Source: Clostridia bacterium (GTDB lineage: Bacteria; Bacillota; Clostridia; Christensenellales; CAG-138). Taken from it: a stretch of DNA of 64,000 nt. The notes below the pieces were generated by a model, which was not told the origin of the DNA, ran no database searches, and worked only from the letters and a program-made list of their open reading frames with translations. The stretch is taken from positions 124,001 through 188,000 of the forward strand of contig JAFYOP010000004.1 in assembly GCA_017547885.1 (NCBI GenBank), written 5' to 3'. Every line of letters begins with the position of its first letter. The stretch's first letter is position 1. Made by a program: the position numbers and the translations under genes. Below, piece after piece: positions 42,674 to 52,048 of the stretch.

Positions 42674-43243
42674 ATGAAAAAGATACCCACCCTGTTTAAA
42701 CGTGAGTTTGCCAATCATAAAGTGGTTGGCATAACGGATGAAGTAACCCCCGGTATGGAATGGGTACTTGAAGGCGAAGGCGAAGCAACAATTAAATTTG
42801 ACGGCGCCTGCTGTGCCATTATCGGCGGCGTTTTTTACAAGCGGTTTGACGCTAAGAAGGGCCGGAAAATCCCCGAGGGTGCAATACCTTGTTGTGAGCC
42901 TGACCCCATAACCGGGCATTGGCCCCATTGGGTAAAGGTGGACGAAAACAACCCGGCCGACAAATGGTTTATAGAAGCGTACAACCAAGCCCTGTTGTTA
43001 AGGGATGGTACATACGAAGCTATTGGGCCTCACTTTCAGGGGAATCCTTATGGGCTTGATAAAGATATTCTCATCAGGCATGGAGCGGGAGAGATGGGAG
43101 ATGTCGCAAGGGATTTTGTTTCTATTCGTGAATATCTCAAGACCCACATTGTTGAGGGCATAGTCTTCTGGAAAGACGGAGAACCCCAGTGCAAGATTAA
43201 GCGTACAGACTTTGGCTTTGAATGGCCTGTAAAGGAGGAATAA
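42674..43243 (+). CDS. Phage RNA ligase-like protein (DUF5565)
   Basis: The 189-residue protein carries nucleotidyltransferase ligase motifs: motif I IKFDGAC (Lys41 as the AMP-accepting residue), DGTYEAIGPHF, VEGIVFW (motif IV) and CKIKRTDF (motif V). This fits the DUF5565 RNA ligase family. Phage RNA ligases repair tRNAs cut by host anticodon nucleases. No partner kinase gene is seen in the window. The start is 2 nt after the previous gene. Confidence 0.78.
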   Translation: MKKIPTLFKREFANHKVVGITDEVTPGMEWVLEGEGEATIKFDGACCAIIGGVFYKRFDAKKGRKIPEGAIPCCEPDPITGHWPHWVKVDENNPADKWFIEAYNQALLLRDGTYEAIGPHFQGNPYGLDKDILIRHGAGEMGDVARDFVSIREYLKTHIVEGIVFWKDGEPQCKIKRTDFGFEWPVKEE

Positions 43244-43411
43244 ATGGTAGTTGAAGTATTGGGCGAATGTCCCGAATGTGGTAGGACTGGTGTGTACCAG
43301 ATTTTGTGGAGATTGTTTCGTTTCAGCTGTCCGTCCTGTGGCTGTGTGAGCCTTGGGACTGTGAGAAAGATAAAGAGGAGAATGGATTATGACGAGAGAA
43401 CAGATACTTGA
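43244..43411 (+). CDS. Small zinc-ribbon phage protein, 55 aa
   Basis: ATG 43244 follows AAAGGAGG (43231-43238). The product has CPECG and CPSCGC pairs flanking a hydrophobic strand, a four-Cys zinc ribbon, and a basic tail. It overlaps the next gene by 23 nt. Confidence 0.65.
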   Translation: MVVEVLGECPECGRTGVYQILWRLFRFSCPSCGCVSLGTVRKIKRRMDYDERTDT

Positions 43412-43694
43412 AGCCGCAAGAGTGTGTGTCTGCGGCGAACGTGAACAGGATTACGGCAAGCCGGAGGACAACTTCACCACGATAGCCGCCCTGTGGTGGG
43501 ACTACCTGATGGGCAAGTGGCGGGCTGAAGGAGCAGTAAACGGAATTAACGCCGCGGACGTGGCCTGTATGATGACTCTGCTGAAGATAGCAAGGATATC
43601 AAGCGGTAATGCCAAGGAAGACAACTGGGTAGATGGCGCAGGCTACCTTGCCTGTGGTGGAGAGATAGAGAGCCGAATGGCAACAGAGGAATAG
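43389..43694 (+). CDS. DUF6378 phage protein
   Basis: The 101-residue protein fits DUF6378: EREQDYGKPEDNFTTIAALW and NWVDGAGYLACGGEI. The family is common in phages and has no proven function. It resembles proteins next to nucleotide-metabolism or MazG-like genes. AGAGGAG precedes the start. Confidence 0.8.
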   Translation: MTREQILEAARVCVCGEREQDYGKPEDNFTTIAALWWDYLMGKWRAEGAVNGINAADVACMMTLLKIARISSGNAKEDNWVDGAGYLACGGEIESRMATEE

Positions 43695-43736
43695 CGGTAA
43701 AGGGATTGGGTGGTAGCAAATTTTGGAGGTAGAGCA

Positions 43737-44105
43737 GTGACTATAAAGAACAATTTATCCAAACTGCGTGGGGATACCAGACAAAGTGAAATCGCCGCCG
43801 CAATAGGCGTATCGCAGTCAACCTACTCCATGGCAGAGACGGGGCAAGGCATATTGCCGTTTCCCGCTTTGTGGAAATTGTGCGCTTACTACGATGTCAA
43901 GCCCGAAGACGTATACCCCGTATGGCTGCTCAAGGAAGTATACGGCATAGACGCAGAGCCGCCCAAGCCCAAGGTTAAAACCACGGTCTCCATAAAGATT
44001 CCCGTAGCCCTTGCTGAGGAAGTGGACAGGCTGATAACCAACGGTCAATATATTAGCCGTGCGGACTTCATCGTAACCGCCGTGAGGGACAAGCTTCATG
44101 GGTAA
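43737..44105 (+). CDS. XRE plus ribbon-helix-helix fusion regulator
   Basis: The start is GTG 43737, with GGAGG 7 nt upstream. The 122-residue protein joins an XRE helix-turn-helix (residues 1-60, RQSEIAAAIGVSQSTYSMAE) to a C-terminal CopG-type ribbon-helix-helix (about 80-120, VSIKIPVALAEEVDRLI). Two DNA-binding folds in one chain is unusual. It lies just before the last early gene and may time the early-to-late switch. Confidence 0.75.
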   Translation: MTIKNNLSKLRGDTRQSEIAAAIGVSQSTYSMAETGQGILPFPALWKLCAYYDVKPEDVYPVWLLKEVYGIDAEPPKPKVKTTVSIKIPVALAEEVDRLITNGQYISRADFIVTAVRDKLHG

Positions 44106-44604
44106 GATGTATAAGCAGGCCGAATGGCATCTATACCACTATCGGGAAATCAAGGATAAGCTGAGAAGGACTCAGCGTGAGATGGAGGACGATGCCTACT
44201 ATTCCGCATACGGAACAGGCGACAATACCCCGGTAAAGAGCAGCTACACCGGGAGCAAGACCGAGAGAGCGGGAGAGCGGCTTGCGGCAGCCAAAGGCAA
44301 GGAACTGACCGCCGTAGAGCAGATGTGGATATGGGCGATAGAAGACGTGTGGGCCACCTACGAACATGAGGATTTGGCTATGGCACGTCTGATGGAAAGA
44401 GCGTTCGGATTGACCGGGAAGAAGGTACACAAAAAGAACGCCGGACGTGTGCGGGACGAGATAATGGCAGACTTGTTCATTGACAGAGTTCCTACCTACT
44501 ACGCCTACCGGCAAGAGGTAATCAATGCCGTAATCGAATCCGCATTGGAGTTCAAGGCTTACAACAAGAAATACAAGGCAAATAAAAAAGAGGGGCAACC
44601 GTAA
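44098..44604 (+). CDS. Possible late transcription regulator (RinA/ArpU-like position)
   Basis: The 168-residue, mostly helical, basic protein begins YKQAEWHLYHYREIKDKLRR and has a middle segment (KSSYTGSKTERAGERLAA) of the kind seen in ArpU/RinA-type late regulators. It is the last gene of the early operon, where such regulators sit. The functional call is inference from size and place. It overlaps the previous gene by 8 nt. Confidence 0.55.
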   Translation: MGKMYKQAEWHLYHYREIKDKLRRTQREMEDDAYYSAYGTGDNTPVKSSYTGSKTERAGERLAAAKGKELTAVEQMWIWAIEDVWATYEHEDLAMARLMERAFGLTGKKVHKKNAGRVRDEIMADLFIDRVPTYYAYRQEVINAVIESALEFKAYNKKYKANKKEGQP

Positions 44605-44618
44605 TGGTCGCCCCTTTG
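44590..44618. terminator. Bidirectional terminator between early and late modules
   Basis: AGGGGC, A, ACC, loop GTAAT, GGT, C, GCCCCT (44591-44615) with A-rich and T-rich flanks, placed between the convergent early and late operons. Confidence 0.75.
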
Positions 44619-44626
44619 TTGTGGAG

Positions 44627-47600
44627 TTATTTGTTGAGGTACTTCTTTTTGTACTCACTGAGGACGCTGTTCTGTGCTTCACTGATGGCGGCAGCGATAA
44701 AGCTTGCCCTTTCATCATCGTCCATCCACGAATAGGTGGGGTCGCTGATGGCATCAAGAGCAGCGGCGTACATGGCTCTACCGTTGGCAATCTTAAAGGC
44801 AGTATATTCCTCGTTGGTGAGTATATAGCTGTCTTTTGTTTTGGTGTCTTTCAGTGTCCTGTACGGATAGTTGGAAGGTATTACGGCGGGATTCTGTGTC
44901 TCACCGTACAGACGGGTAATCTCCACGTCTACATCGGTCATGTCGGTTTCATCCAGATAACCGGGAAGGATGGCGTTTTCGAGCAGACGCACAGTCCAAT
45001 GGTGTTCGTTGACTTCCTGTTCGCCCCAAACATTGATGTAAGGCTCAAGATTGTCGGCAATGCCGGGTATCTTGGCCTGCATCTTATTCGTTACCTTGTC
45101 CAGTTCTTTGCCGAGTTCAGAGGTGGGGTCGCCAGCGGTATCACGCCGCACAGGGTCGATGGTGCGGGCTACCTGACCGCCCACGGTAGGAACGAACTGG
45201 CTGACGTAGTTATAGCCGGAGTTCTTAGTCAGTCCCCACAGCATTGATTCGCCGTCCTTATTAGCGTCTGCCGCAGATTCAAGCGTATCCTGCAAGCCCT
45301 GAAGCATGGACATTTCCACAAGGGGGTCGGTGATGCCGGAAAGGGTGTTGATAAAGGCATCAATTTTGCCGCCCAAGTTATCACCCTCGATGGCAGCTTC
45401 GCCCTCGATGATGGAGTTAAGTGCTACGCCCATGAACAGGGGGATGGTAGCGGGTGCCGCCCAGTCGATAGTTACGGAATGACCGCCGCCGACATTAAGG
45501 GCAAATTCCTGATGCCCAAGGTCGGACATATAGTACTTATCCTCATCCTCATTGCCGCCTGTAATGATACCAGACTTCGCAAGGAACATACCGAGGGCCA
45601 TAAGCGCAGAACCAGTCAAGCCGGAGGAAATCTTATCCACGGCCTGTGCCGCTGATACTTCCCCGGACTTAACCTTGGTAAGCATCTGCGTAGTACCCTG
45701 TATCAAGCCGATGGGGGAGAAGTCCACGCCACGGGCAAGAACGTTCATGGGGGTCTTCTTGAAGGGCAGAACGCCGCCTACAATAACCTTGGTTGCGACA
45801 TTCCGCTTTTCCAGTTTGCTGATGGCTTCGGCTACGGCACTGGCATCATGGAAGGTAGAACGCTTGGCTTCCTCAATGGCGTAGTTGATGCACTCGTTTT
45901 TCTGCGCCGCTGTCATGGTGTCAGCTGTATAACCCCTTGCGGTCATTATCTGAGCAAGGGAACGCTTATACTGCTTCTCAAGGAAAACGGTATCACCCTT
46001 GGATAGGGCGTAGTTTGTACCCTTGCGCCATGCTTCAACGGGCTTGAAACGGAACACGGGGGTTTCGTCCTCGATGGCCTTTTCGATGCCAGTCTTGGTG
46101 TCATACCTTGAGCCGTCCGCAAGCTTATGGCGAACGTCCTCCAGAGTACTTGCGGCATACGCCTTGTTGGCCTTGTATTCCTCACTGAAGGGCAGAGCCT
46201 TGGTGCGCTGCGACTGGTCGAGTCCACGCTCAAGAACGCTGCCGACAGCATCCTTGCCAACCCACAGCACGTCAGACATTATCTCGTTGCCGATGAGGTT
46301 GCGGAGGATGGTGCGGGGATTGCCCAGCATGGAGAGGTAACGCCATGCATTAAGTTTATCCACTATACCGGGCTTCATCTTTGAGCCGATGTCAGCGGTA
46401 ATCTTCTCCATGACAGCGTCACGTTCCTGACGGGTCTGAGCGTTCTGAAGTTCAGTCAGCAGAGCGGGGTCAATTTCAATGGGAGCCATAGCTCCGGACT
46501 CTATCTTCTTTTTGTTCTGCTTGTTGATGTCAGTTACGGCCTTGATGAGCGCATTTTCAGCACCGATGGAACTGTTGCGTGTCCACTTGGCAAGGGCCTG
46601 AATAGCCTGACCGCTCTGCGTCATGTTCTGCCGGATGATGTTTTTCCATTCATTCAGCTTGGAATAGTCGCCTGTGTCGGCGGCTTCTGCACGAAGGGTC
46701 TCGGCAACGAGCATGGCGGTATCAACGTCTGTTGCATCCCAAGCGTTCTTATCCTGAAGCTGAGCCATTACGCTGTCAAGGTTTCCGTTACGCCTGATAG
46801 AACCCTCTACAACGGACTTTGCGGTAGCAAGGGTATCCACTTCCTTTGAACGTGCATACCAAGAATTGTTGGTGTTGTCCGCTGCCTTTTCGGCTTCGGT
46901 CAACCACTTATCATAGGTATTGGTGTACACTTTTGACTGTGCCATTTCAACAGGAGTAGGTGTGTTTGCGCCAAGGTCTTTGAGTTCGGGGTTGCTATTT
47001 TTGGCAGAGCTGGGTATACTGTTATTAGGAGTGAATCCAAGCTCAGCATTCGGACGTAAGCCGGGGGTCAGTGCACTGGCATCGGGCACTTGGTAAGCTC
47101 CTTTTTTATTTGGAACTATTCGTGCGCTTGTAATCCAGAGCGTCTGTGCGGCTGCATCCGGGATAGCTTCGCTAACATAATAATGACCGTCAACCTTCTT
47201 GACGAACTCCAATACAGGAGCAGGACTACCGTCCTTGTTCTTGTATTTTTTGCTATATACGGGTTTGCCATTCTGCTTGCGGGCTATGTCTACCGAATCG
47301 AAATTGTCCAATACATACTGTATTCTGGCAATGTCTTCAGTATTTGCCATGCTGCTGTCGGCTTCACCGTTTTCGCCGTGTCTCTTTTCTATATGCTCTA
47401 TTCCGTCTCGCTGTAAACCGTGCTTGAATCCGGAAACATCAATCCCTGTAATCCGATTAACCTCACTGGCAAGGTCGGGGGTTACATCGCTGATTATAAG
47501 AGGGGGCATATATTTGGTGTCATTGCGGCGCACGGCTTTAACCATTTCAACTATCCTACCGTCCACCGCTTCGAGATAGCCGGGGTCGGCACTCTCAACA

Positions 47601-50600
47601 TCAACTTCCGTGGTTTCCTGAAGCTGTTCCACATCAGTAACCCCCGCAACATACATTTCGACCGTATTGATAGGATTCTGAGCCACGTTTGCCATGTCGG
47701 TGGTATTAGTTATAGGCATAGCCACCTGACCGCCCACAGGGGCGTTCTGGGCGGGCTTCTGAGGGATACCATAAAAGTCGGTGAAATACTTGGCTGTCTG
47801 GTAGTTGGCAATGGTTTCGGTGAGGGCCACGCTCTTTTCGGTTTGCTTGTTCTTGATGGCAATGTAGTCGGCTTCGGCCTGCTGGGTTTTCTTTTCGGTT
47901 TCGGAGAGAACAGTCTTATATGCTTTCTCCGCTGCCTGACGCTGCTGAAGTAGCTCGGTTATCTTCCGGGCTTTCTTTACAAGGTCGGCATCCTGATAAG
48001 CAGCAATGCGCTGGTCGATGTTTGCAATCTTTTCCTGTGCAAGATTGGTCTTGTTTTCGCCATCAGCCTTTGCGGATTCCAGAGCCTTATGCTTTGCGGC
48101 TATCTCCTTATCCATGTTCGCCAGTTCACCTTCAGCCTGTATGGCGGCCTTGCGGGTGGAATTGTCTGCAATGATTTCGCCGCTATCGAACTTCTCCTTG
48201 AGGGCAAGCCTCTGACCTTCGGGGAGGGTTTCATAGTATGAAGCGGCGTACAGGCTGTCCATGTTCATGGTGTAGCTGCCCGTGCTGTTATAGATATCCA
48301 TGGCGTACTTATAACGCTGAGAGTCGGCGGGAGCGGACAAGCCGCCCAAGATACCACCGATGATAAGACCACCAAGGAAGTTCTGCCCGAACTCCTGCCC
48401 GGTCATAGCGTAATCTTCATCCCATGTGGCCTGACGCATGAGGGAGGACGCAACGTAAGAAGCACCTTCCTCCAGACCTTCGCCCACGGAACTGGCAAGA
48501 ACGTCTGCCAGCTGTGCGCCATAGCGGCTGAACAGCTGCTTCACCATGCCGGAGGTATTGCCGTTCATCAGCTTTTTGCCGATGAGGTTGCTGCCGAAAT
48601 GGCCCTTTACGAACTCACCCATGGACAGCTTTTCAAGCAGACCCTCAACAGCACCGGCGACAACGGCGTACTTGGTTGCGTCAGCGGTAGATGCGCCCTG
48701 TCCCTTTGCTTCGGTGTAGTAGCCGCCCATGGCAGATGCTACAAAGGGAACGCTCTCGGTTGCCCACACGGCTTTTGTAAGCCATGCTGTACCCTTGCTT
48801 GCTGCGGATATGCCGGTCACAGCAGCACCCGCAAGCTGACCCACGCCCTGCATTGCCAGCAGGCGCACTATCTCAGAGCCGTACTCGGCGGTCTTGGAAA
48901 GAAACTCATGGTTGCCGTTTGTGCCGATGGCTGTCCAGTAGGCAGCACGGTCATTAAGCCACTGAGTAGCCCCCCACAGTTCTTCACGGTTTCCGGCTGT
49001 AACCATGTCGAAGAATCCCACAGCGTCACCCACCATGCGGTATGCGGCGATAGCGGGGATAGCAGCCATGGTATAGCCTATCTGGTCGGTAGTGCTGGTA
49101 TCCACATAGTCGCAGAGAAACATATCCTTGCTGATGGTTTCGTAATCTTCATCGGTAAGGCCGTCAATAACTGCCTGTATCTCGATGTCGGAATAGCCCC
49201 ATTCACCAAGGGTATAGGTCATATAATTATCACCGGCAGCAACAGGGTCGAGATATTCCCCAAGGTCGTTGCGCCTGAAGAAGTTGTCTATTTCAAAATG
49301 GGAATAACCCTGAAGAATAAAGGCTTCACGGGCGTTTGCCATGATGTTTTTAACCTCGGTAAGTTCTTCCTCGGTAAGAGTGTTGGCGGCTACCCATTCT
49401 GCGCTTTGGGCGATGGGGGAGTTTTCCCACGCCTTCCGATTGTTGGCTGCGTCCTTTGCTTTCTGCAAAAGGGAAGTGGTGACGTCCAAAGCCGTAGCGG
49501 GAATATAGCCGGTGGTGCTTTCCTCCGCTTTGCTCATTCTGGAACCACGCCGGGTGTCGGAAAAGATGCTGCCAAGAACAGAGTTGTCCATAGCGGCTTT
49601 CTCCGCTTTGGTCTGCGCGTCTATTGTTGCCTTTTCGGTACTTTCGTCATAAGAGAGCCGACCATCCTCGGCAAGGTACTGACGTATTTCCTCGGTGGCA
49701 AGTCCCTCTGCGCGGAGTTCCGCAACAATGGCATCGGTAGCCGCTACCTTCTTTTTCTGGTTGGCGTCATACTGCTTGCGCTTACTGTCGTAGGCAAGGC
49801 CAGTGGCGTTCCCCATGGTGGCATCATATCCACTTGCAGCAACGGCGGCTTCGATACGGGCGTTGCGCTGCTCGGTGCGTCTGCGCTGGTCTACGGATTC
49901 CTGAAAACGCTTCTTGCCCCACATAGCCATGTACTCATCCTGCACATCGTCAAGGTGAAGGGTGGCAAAATTGCCGTCAGCCTCATCCTCACCGAAGTCG
50001 GCAATACCTATGTTGGTGAAAGAAGGGTTTGTCTTTTTTACACGGTCTGCCGCCAGAGCGATTTCCTCAGCGGTAGGGTTTTCTGCATCAGCAGCGGTAG
50101 CCAAGAGTTCCTTGACTACCGCCTGATTAAAATTTCTTACGCCCTCCTGCTTTGCCCTCTCAAGCATTACGCTGTCGTAGGCTTCCTTGTAGTATTTGCT
50201 TTCAAAGTACCCACCGGATGCCTGACCCTTTGAGAGAAGCCACTGAGAGTATTCATCGTCACCAAAGCTCTTTTCATAAGCCTTGGAATAGCGACCTTCC
50301 TGTGCCCTCTGGATATCTTCGGGGTCGGTCATGTCGTAGCCGTAGGACTTATGGGTAGAGCCTGTCTTTTCCCACCAGTCTTTCTGTTTCTGTGCGGCAA
50401 GGTTAAAGGCTTCCTTATCAAACTCTCTTGAGCCGAAAGAAACCTTGGTATCATAGCGCACAAAGCCGGGGTTGCTGTCCAGAATAAGCTGAGCATTGCT
50501 CTGGAGTTTAGACTGAGGGGCGGTCTTTGCGCCGCTCTGATAGTCGGCGGTAGCCTGCTGTACTACCTGACCTACACGGTCGGTGGCAGAATAACTACCG

Positions 50601-50683
50601 TCACTGTTTCGCTTTTCGTAAAGGCCGTAATCAGTACCGCCCTTAGAAACTGCATTTATCGCCTGTTCAACTATGCTGCTCAT
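44627..50683 (-). CDS. Giant phage virion (polyvalent) protein, 2018 aa
   Basis: This is the largest gene of the late module. Residues 16-37 match the lysogeny membrane protein. Hydrophobic Gly-rich segments occur near 770-790 (FLGGLIIGGILGGLSAP) and 1690-1730, a coiled coil lies at about 838-958, and residues 1080-1190 (HGLQRDGIEHIEKRHG...) resemble PBECR-type nuclease domains of phage polyvalent proteins. The C-terminal third (NLIGNEIMSDVLWVGKDAVG) is typical of proteins carried in virions and ejected with DNA. Its exact role is inferred. Confidence 0.8.
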   Translation of the reverse strand: MSSIVEQAINAVSKGGTDYGLYEKRNSDGSYSATDRVGQVVQQATADYQSGAKTAPQSKLQSNAQLILDSNPGFVRYDTKVSFGSREFDKEAFNLAAQKQKDWWEKTGSTHKSYGYDMTDPEDIQRAQEGRYSKAYEKSFGDDEYSQWLLSKGQASGGYFESKYYKEAYDSVMLERAKQEGVRNFNQAVVKELLATAADAENPTAEEIALAADRVKKTNPSFTNIGIADFGEDEADGNFATLHLDDVQDEYMAMWGKKRFQESVDQRRRTEQRNARIEAAVAASGYDATMGNATGLAYDSKRKQYDANQKKKVAATDAIVAELRAEGLATEEIRQYLAEDGRLSYDESTEKATIDAQTKAEKAAMDNSVLGSIFSDTRRGSRMSKAEESTTGYIPATALDVTTSLLQKAKDAANNRKAWENSPIAQSAEWVAANTLTEEELTEVKNIMANAREAFILQGYSHFEIDNFFRRNDLGEYLDPVAAGDNYMTYTLGEWGYSDIEIQAVIDGLTDEDYETISKDMFLCDYVDTSTTDQIGYTMAAIPAIAAYRMVGDAVGFFDMVTAGNREELWGATQWLNDRAAYWTAIGTNGNHEFLSKTAEYGSEIVRLLAMQGVGQLAGAAVTGISAASKGTAWLTKAVWATESVPFVASAMGGYYTEAKGQGASTADATKYAVVAGAVEGLLEKLSMGEFVKGHFGSNLIGKKLMNGNTSGMVKQLFSRYGAQLADVLASSVGEGLEEGASYVASSLMRQATWDEDYAMTGQEFGQNFLGGLIIGGILGGLSAPADSQRYKYAMDIYNSTGSYTMNMDSLYAASYYETLPEGQRLALKEKFDSGEIIADNSTRKAAIQAEGELANMDKEIAAKHKALESAKADGENKTNLAQEKIANIDQRIAAYQDADLVKKARKITELLQQRQAAEKAYKTVLSETEKKTQQAEADYIAIKNKQTEKSVALTETIANYQTAKYFTDFYGIPQKPAQNAPVGGQVAMPITNTTDMANVAQNPINTVEMYVAGVTDVEQLQETTEVDVESADPGYLEAVDGRIVEMVKAVRRNDTKYMPPLIISDVTPDLASEVNRITGIDVSGFKHGLQRDGIEHIEKRHGENGEADSSMANTEDIARIQYVLDNFDSVDIARKQNGKPVYSKKYKNKDGSPAPVLEFVKKVDGHYYVSEAIPDAAAQTLWITSARIVPNKKGAYQVPDASALTPGLRPNAELGFTPNNSIPSSAKNSNPELKDLGANTPTPVEMAQSKVYTNTYDKWLTEAEKAADNTNNSWYARSKEVDTLATAKSVVEGSIRRNGNLDSVMAQLQDKNAWDATDVDTAMLVAETLRAEAADTGDYSKLNEWKNIIRQNMTQSGQAIQALAKWTRNSSIGAENALIKAVTDINKQNKKKIESGAMAPIEIDPALLTELQNAQTRQERDAVMEKITADIGSKMKPGIVDKLNAWRYLSMLGNPRTILRNLIGNEIMSDVLWVGKDAVGSVLERGLDQSQRTKALPFSEEYKANKAYAASTLEDVRHKLADGSRYDTKTGIEKAIEDETPVFRFKPVEAWRKGTNYALSKGDTVFLEKQYKRSLAQIMTARGYTADTMTAAQKNECINYAIEEAKRSTFHDASAVAEAISKLEKRNVATKVIVGGVLPFKKTPMNVLARGVDFSPIGLIQGTTQMLTKVKSGEVSAAQAVDKISSGLTGSALMALGMFLAKSGIITGGNEDEDKYYMSDLGHQEFALNVGGGHSVTIDWAAPATIPLFMGVALNSIIEGEAAIEGDNLGGKIDAFINTLSGITDPLVEMSMLQGLQDTLESAADANKDGESMLWGLTKNSGYNYVSQFVPTVGGQVARTIDPVRRDTAGDPTSELGKELDKVTNKMQAKIPGIADNLEPYINVWGEQEVNEHHWTVRLLENAILPGYLDETDMTDVDVEITRLYGETQNPAVIPSNYPYRTLKDTKTKDSYILTNEEYTAFKIANGRAMYAAALDAISDPTYSWMDDDERASFIAAAISEAQNSVLSEYKKKYLNK

Positions 50684-50699
50684 GCATTAACCTCCATTA

Positions 50700-51698
50700 C
50701 TACCTACCGCCGTTGCCGACATTCTTCTTTGTGGTAGTGTTATCATTGTTTTTCTTTGCTGACTCACGGGCAGCATCATAAGCATCGTTGCCTATGTATG
50801 TGCCGGTCTTGGTCTGATAGTTGGTTGCTCCAATGGCCTTGTAAGCTGCATCCTGCACGTCCTTATTGCTGAAGCCAGAAGAAAGGTTACTGCTGTCGTA
50901 GATACCGGAACTCCCGGAGCTGGACTTGCTGGACGAACTGCCGCTACTGGACTTCTTCTTTGCGGTAGATACATAACCACCACCGCTGCCGCCAGAACCG
51001 CCGCCGGAGGATATGCCACCCACATTGGACTTGGCAGACTGACCGAGATTGTACAGCTGTGCGGCAAGGGCATAGGCGTTGTCCTTTGCGGCAAGTCCCT
51101 GTGCGACTGCGGCGTTGTACTGGTTGAGAACGGCTTCAGAAAGACCCGCCTGATAGTTGGCTTCAATCTTGGCGATGTCGTCAGCTTCCTCATCCTCCAG
51201 ACGCTGTTTGGCATCAGTTACCCATGTAGAGCCGCCCATGCCACGGGAGAAAGCGTCAAGGTCAATCATTGCCCTCTGTTCCTCGGTGGCCTTTTTACGG
51301 TCTGCGATAGACTGGTCGTAGGCGTTCCGCATGTAGGCTTCTACGGATGCTGTGATTTCGTCCAAATTGGTAGTGGGAAGGTTATAAGTGGACAGAACAA
51401 GGTCGGCAAGCCCCGTCACATCAGAGTATGTGCCCTTTGCCGCCAAGTCCTGACGATAGGCCAGTTTGGTTGCATCGTCCCATGCGCCGGTATCTTCGAT
51501 ACCGCGGGAAAGCTGATAGTCCTTGATGGCCTGAGCGGTCTTGAAGGGAAGTGCACCGTAGGTATCATAAGCAGCCTGCTCGACTTCACCCCACACGCCT
51601 GTTTCCTCAAGGCCGTACTGCTTCTGCCATGCCCTTATAGCGTCCTCATTGGTAAGGCCAAGGGTAGCAAGTATAGCGGAATAGTCTGTTGTTGCCAT
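50700..51698 (-). CDS. Phage virion-associated protein with PG-binding-like repeats
   Basis: The 332-residue protein has two N-terminal repeats (AIRAWQKQYGLEETGVWGEV and AIKDYQLSRGIEDTGAWDDA) of the PG_binding_1 pattern, a helical middle (about 115-230), and a Ser/Gly/Lys-rich low-complexity stretch (about 230-270). AAAGGAGAT precedes the start. It lies 16 nt before the giant protein gene, so the two may be packed together as internal proteins. Confidence 0.65.
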   Translation of the reverse strand: MATTDYSAILATLGLTNEDAIRAWQKQYGLEETGVWGEVEQAAYDTYGALPFKTAQAIKDYQLSRGIEDTGAWDDATKLAYRQDLAAKGTYSDVTGLADLVLSTYNLPTTNLDEITASVEAYMRNAYDQSIADRKKATEEQRAMIDLDAFSRGMGGSTWVTDAKQRLEDEEADDIAKIEANYQAGLSEAVLNQYNAAVAQGLAAKDNAYALAAQLYNLGQSAKSNVGGISSGGGSGGSGGGYVSTAKKKSSSGSSSSKSSSGSSGIYDSSNLSSGFSNKDVQDAAYKAIGATNYQTKTGTYIGNDAYDAARESAKKNNDNTTTKKNVGNGGR

Positions 51699-51725
51699 TC
51701 GTTATCTCCTTTACTTAAAGAATTA

Positions 51726-51748
51726 CGCCCCACCATTACAGCGGGGCG
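51726..51748 (-). terminator. Hairpin after the holin gene
   Basis: CGCCCC/GGGGCG stem (51726-51731 with 51743-51748) between holin and the next late gene. The T-run on the minus strand is weak, so it may be a processing site or attenuator. Confidence 0.4.
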
Positions 51749-51777
51749 CATTTGAAAGGGATTTCCCCTGAAGGGGC

Positions 51778-52026
51778 TTAGTTGGGTTCGGTATAAGCAA
51801 GCGCACGTTCGCTGTCGCCCATGCCCTTTGTGGTGGGGTCAACGATTACGCCAAGCAGACTCAGCAGCTGAAGTACGGCGGCTACAATCTGCATGACCTC
51901 ACCCTGAGTGACGATGGGGGCTACGTCAAACATGGCAAGCAGCTGATACAGAGTTGCCACGACAAAGCTGATAAAGGAAGTCAGCCATACTTCGTTCTTG
52001 AATCGTACAGTCCAGTTAATCTTCAT
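51778..52026 (-). CDS. Phage holin, phi LC3 type
   Basis: The 82-residue protein opens MKINWTVRFKN, has two membrane helices (about 13-33 and 45-62), and closes with GVIVDPTTKGMGDSERAL, the signature end of phi LC3 holins. It makes membrane pores that time lysis and sits next to the endolysin. Confidence 0.93.
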   Translation of the reverse strand: MKINWTVRFKNEVWLTSFISFVVATLYQLLAMFDVAPIVTQGEVMQIVAAVLQLLSLLGVIVDPTTKGMGDSERALAYTEPN

Positions 52027-52048
52027 GTGTTTATACCTCCATTATGAA

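Noticed and set aside
48599..50233. 544-codon plus-strand open frame opposite the giant virion gene
   Set aside because: Antisense shadow; Cys/His/Gly-rich composition without domain logic, and the minus-strand frame is continuous.
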